Assembly (NCBI GenBank): GCA_031002005.1
Contig: JARYHS010008074.1
Coordinates: 283,341,930 to 283,405,929, forward strand
DNA from: Vandiemenella viatica
Taxonomy: Eukaryota > Arthropoda > Insecta > Orthoptera > Morabidae
DNA: 64,000 nucleotides
Reading direction: 5' to 3'
Shown: one piece after another, positions 43,965 to 53,400 of the stretch
Numbering within the stretch: the stretch's first letter is position 1
Layout: the number at the start of each line of letters is the position of its first letter
Notes under the pieces: model-generated
The model's database searches: none
Seen by the model: only the letters and a program-made list of their open reading frames with translations
Told to the model about the DNA's origin: nothing
Translations under genes and position numbers: made by a program

Positions 43965-44789
43965 CATTTAAATATGTTGCTCTTAGAGCTATGAAATATA
44001 TTTGTATATCCTGGAAAATTATTGTGAAGCAGTAATTATGTTACACAGCTGGGCCAATATGATTACTAAAACTACTTCAGAAAGTGTTTCTGGAGGTGTC
44101 TTGCATTTGCCTACTACAGTATTATGGTACCAATTCCTTCCAGAATTGCAATCTCAGGTGATTCCAAGGTTATGTGTGAATAATATATACTTGTACTAAA
44201 CTCTTTCCTTTTCACTTAGGGATAAACACAACAAAAATATCCATTAGGTTGTCCCTTATAAGAGCATTTCCAAGGTCTACTGGAGATTGCGATTCTGCCA
44301 CAACAACATTCAGTAATGACATCATAATACTGTTTGTCAATCGCAAGACATAGTATTTTCAAGCAGTAATTCCATTTTAATACAGCCTGAACCTTTATTT
44401 TCAAGCAGAAATTAGATTGTAATATAGCCTGGACCTTTATGAAACCGTTAAATGTACTTTGGAAAGTATTTCTATCAGTCTTGCATTTGACCACTGCAGT
44501 ACTCTGACGCCAATTCCTGTTGGAATCGCGACCTCCAGTAATCCCCATTTCCCTCCCCCCCTCCCTTCCCCGAGTATTCAAAATTATAATTCTTTAAGAG
44601 CACTGTAGCTTACTTCCTCATACCATGATTCTAAATCATTTCTAGAAGACCACAAATTAAAAAAAAAAAAACACTTTTTGATTACTGTTATTATTACTTC
44701 ACGATTCACTAAAAGTGTGTGGCAGAGAATGCATTGCATTTACCTTTGTGTATACCGTTTGTACATAGGAAGGGACATGTCAGGAGGTG

Positions 44790-44890
44790 CTAATGGGCTA
44801 TTTTGAGGAACCATCTTGGCATTCATCTGTAACAACCTGGGAAAACCATGGAAAATACAGATCAGGATGGGCAGAGTGGTTTATTGAGAC
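44790..44890 (-). mobile_element. Degenerate SINE fragment
   Basis: Minus-strand blocks resembling CCATGGTTTTCCC and the tRNA-like head of the SINE family at 1618-1868 are visible but diverged. Tail and TSD are absent. Confidence 0.5.
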
Positions 44891-44914
44891 CTACTCCTAT
44901 CAGATTCTAGGTTT

Positions 44915-47900
44915 AGATTTTAATTTAATTTAATTGCAATGGAGCACAGGCTCCAGTGGCCATTTCCCTACACGCCCATCTACCCCCTATCCTGCACCCA
45001 CCTACATTTGCCCTCTACAAATTTTATCTTTAAATTTTTTCAAAGTTTTCGGTAAATTATTCATCATTTCTCTTGGTAACTCATTCCAATCCCTGACACC
45101 CTTACCTAAAAAAGAGAATCTTCCCACATCCTTGTGCCTGAAATTGAGTGCCAGCTTGTGGTCATGGTCATCTTTTCCCTTCCATGCACTACTTTTCATA
45201 CCTATTGCAATAACTTCCCATGCCTCATCGCCAGTATATGCCCCATACACTCCCATGACCCTCCTCATCCTCCTCTTGTCTTGCAATGAATCCCATTCCA
45301 GCTCCTTTATCATATCCGTTACTGATTACATTCTGCGATAATTTCCAGAAACCAATCTAGCAGCCCTTTTTTGCACACACTCCAACTCCTGTATTTGATA
45401 CGTAAAATGAGGGTGCCATATTAGAGCAATGGTCATACCAAAGTTTTGTAACCCAATTCCTTTACTTCTCTCGTACATCCCCTCATCACTCTCTCCAACA
45501 AGTGCAGAACTTTGAAACCTTTTCCTACCACCTGTCCAATGTGTCCTGCTCAGTTAAGCTTGTTATCAAAAGTAATGCCAAGATATTTACATTTCAAGTC
45601 TTCAACAAGCAATTATTTCCGACCTTATATTCATAATTAACCTGTTGTTTTTTATTTGTGTATCTAATAAGCTGACTCATCTTTGCGTTTATCTTCATTC
45701 CATGTTTACCAACCCAACTAGATATCCTGTGCAGATCAACCTGCAACTGTTTACAATCCTCTATCGTTTTGATCCTTTTTATACAGCATTATGCCATCTG
45801 CAAACAATCTAATTTCAGATAGTAAACAATAAACACAATTATTCATTAAAATAATGAATAGCAATGGTCCCAATATGCTACCCTGTGGCACACCCATTTT
45901 TACTTCCACTTCTTTTGATACTACATTTCCTACCCTAACTTTCTGTTTTCTACCTTCTAAAATTTCTTCTATCCAGCAAATCACTTTCTCATCCACTCAA
46001 GTAGTTTTTACCTTATTTACTACCATTTTGTGGCTTACTCTGTCAAACGCCTTTGAAAGATCTAGTGCTACACTATCAATTTGGCCTCCCTTGTCGATTT
46101 CATCTGAAATATCTTGCATATATCCCACCAACTGAGATTCGCATGAATATCCTTGCCTGAACCCATGTCGCCTGCTTGAAAACCACTTACATTCCTCACA
46201 TATATTTCTGATGTGGTTGCATATCAATCTTTCCATTAATTTACCTACCACTGATGTCAAACTGATTGGCCTGTAATTCTCAACTCTATTTCTCACCCCT
46301 CATTTATGTACCTGTACTACTATTGCACATTTCCATTGCTGTGGTAAGCAGCAAGTATCCAGACTCAATTTAAATAATATTTCAAGATAAGGTACAATGT
46401 CACATCTGGCTATCTTTAAGATATCTGTAGTAATATTATCTCCACCAACCCCTTTATGTTTTTCAGCTTTCTTATTTCCTTCATGATTTCCTCCGGATGA
46501 ATATCAAGTTTTTTATTATCATCATTTCTAATTGTGTTGTTAAGCTCGTTCTCCAAATTAGACCCTACTGTTTCTGATTCATTGTCCCTAATGCTTTCAC
46601 TGAACCAGTTACTTAAAATCTCTGCCTTTATCAAATCGTCACTAACTTCTTCTCCATCCTTATCTATAAGTGTGTCTACACCCTCCCTTCCCCTCAGTTT
46701 CCTGATATAGCCATAGAAATTTCTAGATGCATCAGTCAATGGTCCTCCTGCACTGACAATACTCTTGATAAACCCATCTTTAGCCATTTTCTTTGCTGTT
46801 ATTAAGTCCTTGTTTCGTTGTTTTAAATATTCCCTACTACCCTGCTGTCTCTTAACTCTGTTATGTTCTTTTCTTACCAACCTTTTTCACCTCCTCACTT
46901 CCCTATTATTGGACATAGGTTCTCTACTTCTCTTTATTTTCTGCCTTGGAATAAATTTTTCTTCCTCCTTTCTTATTATCTCCTTGAACTCTTCCCACCT
47001 TGATTCTACTGTACTTGAGCATTCCTTCCATTTGCTGAATTGTTCTCTGAAATATCTCTTCAAATTTGAAACCTGTGGATTTTTATAATTGTACCTTTTT
47101 CCCCCTTCAATTTTGGCTGCTGGTTAACTGAATCCTCTAATATCCATCAGAACTGCTTCATGATCACTTATTCCTTCAGTTACTTGATACCTCAAAAGGT
47201 TTTCATCAGGCTTAATTAGAAATATATCCAAAATATTTTGTCCCCTAGTGTTTTGCTCAACCACTTGTGTAAAACCTTCTTCCCTTATTAAGATATTTGC
47301 AAATCTTTGTTCCCTTGTGTTATTTATTTTATTCCCTTCCCAGTTTACACCTGGTAAATTTAAATCCCCACCGATTATGATCATTCTACCTCTGAAATCT
47401 GTGTATGAATTTAATTTCTCCCCAAGAGCCTCATCCTCTTCTGTTATTCTTCCACTGCAGTAAACAGCCAACACTCTGGTTTTTTTCTTTTTTATTACCC
47501 CAGAAATCTACCACAAGTAATTCATGGTCTTGATCTATGAACGCCAGTGAACTGTGGTAGTTTTTGTTAACTAGTATGTAAACTCCTTCACCAATTGCTC
47601 CTCTGTCTCTGCAGTACACTCTGTAACCATCAGGAAAATCCTCACTGACTAGTACTTCTTATTTTAAACAACTCTCTACCCCAATTATTACTTGTGGTTC
47701 ATGTATCTCTATTAAGTTTGCAAATTCGATTACTTTGTTCATTATACTTCTACAGTTTACCATTAACACCCTTACTACTGGCTTTACATTTTCAGAATTT
47801 ATATCCTCTTTCCCACTTTTACTGCAGTCAGTTATTGTTTCAGCCACTTCATCTATTTCTTTAACATCTGTTACTTTCCCCATCGTGAATCTGCAATCAG

Positions 47901-49405
47901 TATCACTTTGATAATCTATTTTTGTCCCTTCACCAGCAGCCCCTAACCTAAAAAAGGCACAGTCCTGAACCCACCATCGCTGGAAATGGGCTCCCTCACT
48001 GCTTTAGCCAACAACTCAGAAAGTACTCCCTTCCCCCTTATATTTAGGTGTAGGCCATGCCTAGTGAAACCCAACCTACCAATGGTGTTCACAGGCACAA
48101 CCCCAAACACAGAACTAATGCCTTTCCCAAGTAGCACTTCCATTTCCACATTAACCCGCCTCACAGCATAGTTCAATTGTGGCCGGTCATGGCGACTTAG
48201 GACCTGCATGAGCTCTACCGTGGTATGCTGTGCCTCCTTCACCACCTTCCTCAGGTCACTCTCTATACTATAACTCACGTTTCTATCAATTCTATTTCCT
48301 GCACCTCCCACTATCACTACTCTATCGTCCTTAGTGAAACTCCTACAAAGTGAACCTATATCCTCTATTACCTGGCCTAATGTTGCACTATATTTGAAAA
48401 AACTTGTGACCTGGTATCCTGTACCTAACTGATCCTGCAGAAGAGGGCCTACACCTCTGCCATGGCTACTACCTAGCAGGAGAACCCTTTTTTGCTATTC
48501 TTGCCCTGGACGCCCATATTCCTAAAAGTCTGCGGCATCTTACCTATTCCTACATCTACATGAGGCTCTTCTCCTCCTGACGCTGGCAACAGGTCAAACC
48601 TATTTTTTCCCACAATCATTGAAGTGTCTGGCATGTTCTTCCTGTTAACTATGTTTCTCCTAGACCTGTTACCAGCTCCCACCCATCCTTATCAACTTCC
48701 TCCAATCCACTATCTCTACTTTCTGCCTCTACAGCTTGAGCCTCGACAAGCTCACCCCTCACAGGCTGTACCTGTGCAGTCTGAGCCTCCATAGGTTGAA
48801 CCTCCACAGGCTGAGCCCCCACAGGTTGAACCTCCACAGGCTGAGCCCCCACAGGTTGAACCTCCACAGCCGAGGCCACCACAGGCCACGCCTGCAGAGT
48901 CTGAGCCTCCACAGGACGAGCCTTTCACGCAACTCCATAATCGTTTTACCCATCTCATCCTATAATCCCTAAGACAAAGTGAACAAAACCATGGGAGAGC
49001 CTCATTTATTTCCCCCGTTTCCTCTTCCCCACATGCCCAGTGAAACCACTTCTTACACCAACTACAACCCATCCCCTATGCTCGATAAATCCTTCCTATT
49101 CCATTTCCTTATCGCTCATGGAAAAATGAGCATAGAAGTAAATCAGTTCTGGCCCTGATTTCTCTTATCTTATTATCTCATTAATGTTACTGGTAGTAAT
49201 ATGTGTTTATAGGCATCCTGAAATAGGTTAGGCGTGAATTTTTCAATTAGCTTCTACTGAGAGCAACACCTTCGACGTTCCAGATCTCCTTCAATATTGC
49301 ACTTGTACACTTTCCCTCCAGCACCTATCACAAATTGGGTGGCTCCTCTTTGGCTCTTTTCCATTGCCTCCATTAATTCCTTGAATATCGCTTGATACGT
49401 AACTA
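44915..49405 (-). mobile_element. CR1-like LINE copy G, nearly full length
   Basis: This is the inverted counterpart of copy F, without the Helitron. The 3' tail lies at 44915-44935. The C-terminal domain (45002-45540) has GVRDWNELPREM. The RT lies at about 45640-46880 with SKAFDRVSHK, GVPQGSILGP and LFADGIMLY (second Asp of FADD lost). The endonuclease is at 47124-47883 with GGDLNLPGVNW and ISDHEAV, and ORF1 with esterase and PHD at 47943-49072. Frameshifts and stops coincide with those of F from 45640 outward. From 45640 toward the 3' end it is clearly more diverged from F and, for the first ~85 bp, nearly identical to copy E. Confidence 0.9.
47943..49072 (-). pseudogene. CR1-like ORF1 copy in G (PHD and esterase)
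   Basis: It has the same domains, minisatellite and frame breaks as at 27984-29113. Differences are few (for example one Glu-to-Lys change in an alternative frame of the linker), showing the recency of the duplication or recent homogenisation. Confidence 0.85.
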
Positions 49406-49411
49406 AATAAT

Positions 49412-49847
49412 CATAACCTAATATATAAAAATGAATGTTTGTTCGTCTTCTATGTGTTCCTATACCATTCATCAGATTATGATGAAACTTTGGTTAGTTG
49501 TTCAGTGATGCCTTTGAAGGTTTCTGACCAAAAAAAAAAATCAGAAAAACCAACCCTCCCACCCCCTATACACCCCTCAATTTTTTTCATATTTTCGATA
49601 CACAAACACACAGTTTTTATCCGATATCGATGGAAATTTGCACACTTATACTTAAAAATAAACAAAAAACTTTATACATTTATTTTTAAAAAATCCACCC
49701 CTTCCCACCTTACCTCCACACCCTAAATTTTTGACAACTTTCTTCATACAAACACATAGTTTTTATCCTATTTTGATGGAAATCTGCATATGTATACTTT
49801 AAACAAATAGAATAAGTCTGTGTTTGGTTTAAAAATCCTAATCCTTT
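49412..49847. repeat. AT-rich tandem repeat, arm 2 copy
   Basis: This is the inverted copy of 27210-27645, with the same ~155-bp units and one to two bases of difference in an A-run near 49530. Confidence 0.6.
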
Positions 49848-49857
49848 TCCTACTTTA

Positions 49858-50118
49858 ACTAACTTAGTCCTCAACCCGAAGGTTGGTTGGATCCTCCCGA
49901 AGGAGGCATACTAAGCCATTGTGTCAGAGGTAGGATGGCCAGTTCCTTTCCTCTGGGACCTACAGTTTAATGTGGAATCCGAACCACGGAGCGTCCTGGC
50001 ATAGCTCAAATGATTAAACACAACTCTCAAAATTCCTGCGCCTGCCGGGATTCGTGCCCGGGGCAGGAGCAGCGAAAGTTTTGAAAGCAAGCCCTTAGCC
50101 ACTGATCTACCAGAATGC
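49858..50118 (-). mobile_element. Second SINE family, arm 2 copy
   Basis: This is the inverted copy of 26939-27199, with the same tRNA-like head and GGAGGATCC-containing tail region. Confidence 0.8.
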
Positions 50119-50195
50119 TCCTCCTTTATCCATCATTAATTTATGCCGATGTTCATACAAACACATAGTTTTTCTCCAATTTTGATAGTACTCAG

Positions 50196-50438
50196 ACCAA
50201 GCATGGTGGGTGAACGGTTAATGTTCTGTCCTCGCATTCGGGGGAACGTGGGTTCGAATCCCCATCCAGGCATCCAGATTTGGGTTTTCCATGGTCTTCC
50301 CATACCACTCCAGGCGAATGCCGGAATGCTTTCTTCAAAAAGGCCATGGCCAAATTCCTTCCCGTTCGTTGTCCCCAGTCCCATCCCGCCTCTAATGACC
50401 TAGCCGTCAACGAGGCGTAAAGCCATAAATAAAAAAAA
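50196..50438 (+). mobile_element. tRNA-derived SINE, arm 2 copy
   Basis: This is the inverted copy of 26619-26861 in head-to-tail plus orientation, flanked by GATAGTACTCAG at 50184-50195 and 50439-50450 (12 bp, perfect). Box B reads GGTTCGAATCCCC. Confidence 0.9.
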
Positions 50439-50462
50439 GATAGTACTCAGCATACGCACTGC

Positions 50463-50545
50463 AAATTCAATTGGTCTGGTAGCTCAGCGATTAAAGCACC
50501 AAGTTCCTAATGTTTGTATTGATAGTCGTGGCTTTGAATCCACAT
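50463..50545 (+). mobile_element. tRNA-like segment, arm 2 copy
   Basis: GGTCTGGTAGCTCAGCGATT and GGCTTTGAATCCAC are box-A- and box-B-like. It is joined directly to the Penelope element starting near 50555. Confidence 0.55.
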
Positions 50546-50554
50546 AGACACAGG

Positions 50555-51430
50555 AACTTCAGAAAACTAACCAACACAGACAGGTACCTTCATGCTTTGT
50601 CACAGCATCAACCATCACAAAAACGACCTTTGATTAAAACGCTGTTCTATAGAGCACAAAGAATGGCAGACAAGGAGCATTTCATGTGCAAAAAAGAACA
50701 TCTGAAAAAAACACTCAAAGAAAATGGGTATCGGTATAATATAATAATAAAAGCAATGACCATCAAGCAGAAGAAAAAGTCTCAGTGAAGACCAAAATCA
50801 AAAAGCCATGCTGCCATATGTCAAAGGTGTCACCGAAAAAATTGGGAGAATTTTAACGAAAGTTAATATTCTACCCATATTTACAAGGAGAAACAAAATA
50901 AAATAAAAACTGAGAATGGCCAAAGACCTTAGTTCTCCCATACAATACTGTGGAATCTATGAAGTACCCTGTGACAGTGGCAGCATCTGCATATGTGAAA
51001 CCATACGAGCTGTAGCCGTGAGGATGCATGAACATATGTGTCACACATATCTGAGGCATCTCACAAAATCGGCTATTGTCAAACACCAGCTGGAAGAAGA
51101 ACATAAAATTCTGTGAAATACAAGAGTTTTAGCTAGAACCAATAGTTATCTACAAAGAATAGTAAGGGAGACTATAGAGGTATTTAAACAGCCACACAAC
51201 CTCAACAAAGATGGCAGCTATGGTCTTAACCAGGCATGGAAATGTGTATTAAATAACAAATAACTCTGGACTGTAAATTGTAAATCACAAACATCGATGT
51301 TTGTTAGAGAATCGATAGTCTCCATAGTACAAATATGAGCACAACCGGCCACAACGCCGGTCTCTAGCTGACTCAGCAGGAGGCTAAGTCCCCTGAGGAA
51401 GACCTAACGCCTGATAAGAATGTTGGGAAG
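50555..51430 (+). pseudogene. Penelope-like element, RT C-terminus and GIY-YIG endonuclease
   Basis: The frame encodes NFRKLTNTDRYLHA, QHQPSQKRPLIKTL, KKTLKENGY, then (after frame changes) GVTEKIGRIL, a CGIYEVPCDSGS segment (GIY half), CICETIRAVAVRMHEH (degenerate YIG half with the following Arg), KSAIVKHQLEEEH and NLNKDGSYGLNQAWK. This order (thumb region, linker, endonuclease) matches Penelope-like elements. The 3' UTR includes CCTGAGGAAGACCTAACGCC. The RT palm is missing and the YIG motif is changed, so it is inactive. The family differs from the fragment at 24010-24574. Confidence 0.85.
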
Positions 51431-51718
51431 AAGAAGAAGGAGCACTTCGATGCAGCATGAAACTTGTGAATCTATTTATACCAATATGACAGCTGTGAAA
51501 ATGGCAAAATCTTTTATATCAGCTGTGTCGTTGACTCCCTTCAGAGAGAGAGAGAGAAAAAAAATCTTTTATCCTGCACAAAAGCCCCACTTTCTTCCCA
51601 CAAAGAAACACTTTCCTGAAGAAAACTGCTTCAAATTTTCAATAGAGAGAATAAATGTTTGCTCTTCATGGATACAAATTCATCCATGGTTTTTCCTAAA
51701 ACAGAATATAGGAAAACA

Positions 51719-52480
51719 TTAAACAAGTTGCAAAATATACAAAATAATGTACAATGTGCATACAAGACAACTAATTTTGCATATCATAAAAAGTAGATCT
51801 GGATATTTCTGCCTTCGAAAGAGAGTGCCAGCGTAGGCCCTAATTGCCCCTTCTAAATTATGTATGATTTTGTCTTTCTTTCTCAATATGTATCTTGCCA
51901 TCCAACACACTTGAAGCACTGGCAAGGAGGACTTATTTTCAGTTTTTTTGCCAATATCTCTACCCAAAAATATAACACATAACTCAATCAGTTCTGTGAT
52001 GTCGTCTCTCATGATACATTATTTTTAATTCAGCCAGACAGAAATGCAACAACTATTCAAGTTATGTGTCATTGAAATGTTTTTTCAGGGTGTTAATGTT
52101 AGTTTTAAATATTTTTCAAGTGGGCCTTGAATTTTTAATAAGGGAGATGTTAGAGCTGTTCGATTCTTGATTGATTTTGGTTTCAAATACAATTTCAAAA
52201 CTAATTCATAGACATTGCTCTGTCATGAAAAAGTAACAACTTTCTCTCTGGCATTTGATCCAGAAGTGTGCAAGCATCATTGAGGTGACCTATGTTAGAC
52301 GCTATTGCAAAGTAGCACATTATCTGTACTTTATCACTTAGATCCCAGTTATCCAGGGCATTAAAAACAATTTCACTTGGTCTTTACTGCAAGAAGTTGT
52401 TCCCTCTTACGAAATGTAATTATGAGATTCTTCTTTGGAGGTTTTTATGTCCAGACCAGCCAACAACTTGCGATTTCACC
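51719..52480 (-). pseudogene. Decayed transposase-like gene of an arthropod repeat family
   Basis: On the minus strand the pieces NALDNWDLSDKVQ, CYFAIASNIGHLNDACTLL, a YELVLK-like MELVLKLYLK, RDDITELIELCVIFLG and VCWMARYILRKKDKI follow in order. They resemble a family repeated in arthropod genomes whose members carry FDTTxSNTG, GACxLLE, HELVLK, ELAELxIxFLG and ARWMAK blocks, with an RNase H-like (DDE-type) look. I cannot name the superfamily. Several stops and frame shifts are present. Confidence 0.5.
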
Positions 52481-53024
52481 GAATAGTCACACCTTTGAGC
52501 ACATCATTTTTATAATTGATCATTATAGCTAATGCTTATTCCTTCCTTGTTTGTGTTCTAATTTGGTGAATTGAACACTTGTTTATTTAGAAAAATTGTC
52601 AACACTAAGTTCAAGTTCCTCTACGATAACTTGGTGAATCATAAACTGAATCACTCACACTTAACTGGCATCTATTGAAGATGGCTATTAATTTAGGAGT
52701 AACATTTTTTGCCCTTCTTGATGTTCTTCTGTACTATTTTTCATTGAGTTCTTCAGGTAGCATCAACAAATCAAAGGATGCTGAAGAGATTGACTACCCA
52801 TATATTTTTAAGTATTTTTCTCTTCATCTAATTTCATTTGTTATGCCTTATCTCCTTTTTTCAGCTAGTCCCAGCAGCCACGAAGTAACCCGGTCTCCCT
52901 CGCTCTCTTTCGCTGTAAGAAAATTTTCCCCTACCTGGTTTACATCCTTTTATAGCATCAGAATTTGCAATGTAAAAAAAAAATATCCAGTCCACATTGG
53001 AAATACTCTTCCCATTACTTATCA
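52481..53024. other. Non-coding stretch before the Gypsy element
   Basis: The open frame 52675-53076 (+) is hydrophobic at its start but lacks any family motif and runs into the LTR. I see nothing else here. Confidence 0.4.
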
Positions 53025-53028
53025 ATAT

Positions 53029-53369
53029 TGTCGCATAAAAAGAGGATCAGTCCATGAAGAACGAAAGACCGTTTGAGTGTAGTGGTTATGTTAAGAGACT
53101 GTGGGACTAAAGGTCATGAGTTCGAATCCAACAAGTCCTGTAAAATTTTATTTCGTAACTTTGCGTAAACTGTTCTGGAACATTCTTGTTGTAATTAATA
53201 TTAATGTTCTGGACTGTTCTTCATTACTGTATAAGCAATACTCCCTTCTAGCCGGAGTCAGTTCGTTCTGTGCTCCTGTACTGTACGAACTGTTTAATAA
53301 AGCTTCGTTGCGTTAAAGTAAGTGTGTTCATCAATGACCCCGCTATGCCCAAGGACACTGATAATCACA
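53029..53369 (+). repeat. 5' LTR of Gypsy element 2 (with insertion)
   Basis: The LTR starts TGTCGCAT and ends CACA. It matches the 3' LTR at 58112-58345 through GTTCTGGAACATTCTTGTT, CTGTACTGTACGAACTG and the polyadenylation-like TTTAATAAAGCTT. It is about 105 bp longer than the 3' LTR because of a tRNA-like insertion at 53062-53167. The 4-bp duplication ATAT flanks the whole element (53025-53028 and 58346-58349). Confidence 0.92.
53062..53167 (+). mobile_element. tRNA-like insertion in the 5' LTR
   Basis: AGTGTAGTGGTTATG resembles box A and GAGTTCGAATCC is a good box B, 41 bp apart. The segment is absent from the 3' LTR, so it inserted after the element. It could be a short SINE or a tRNA pseudogene. 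No clear TSD longer than AA is seen. Confidence 0.75.
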
Positions 53370-53400
53370 TTATTCTGGTGGAGGTGCTGGGTAGATCCTC

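Larger units (their letters stand above)
42560..44590. repeat. Foldback-family sequence surrounding the mariner
   Basis: Left of the mariner, GGAATTGTCATTTTGGTCTG then AAAATTGTTAC, and right of it ATATGTTGCTCTTAGAGC, match the continuous arm at 11935-12015. Further right, units with AATACAGCCTGAACCTTTAT and AATATAGCCTGGACCTTTAT recall the TGCAGCCTGGACC motif of the P-type and foldback elements. No full boundary was resolved. Confidence 0.55.
45640..50706 (-). repeat. Arm 2 of the ~5.1-kb inverted repeat
   Basis: This is the inverted near-identical copy of 26353-31417. The outer end lies within a Penelope element (near 50706), which continues to about 51430 on this side. The inner end lies within the CR1 ORF2 C-terminal region at the site where arm 1 carries the Helitron. 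Confidence 0.9.

Noticed and set aside
26353..50706. The inverted repeat as termini of one giant transposon
   Set aside because: Arm ends fall inside a Penelope element and inside a LINE, without TSD or terminal motif; segmental duplication explains it better.
52675..53076. 133-codon plus-strand frame as a membrane protein gene
   Set aside because: It runs into the Gypsy 5' LTR and lacks recognisable motifs; the hydrophobic start is expected from T-rich DNA.
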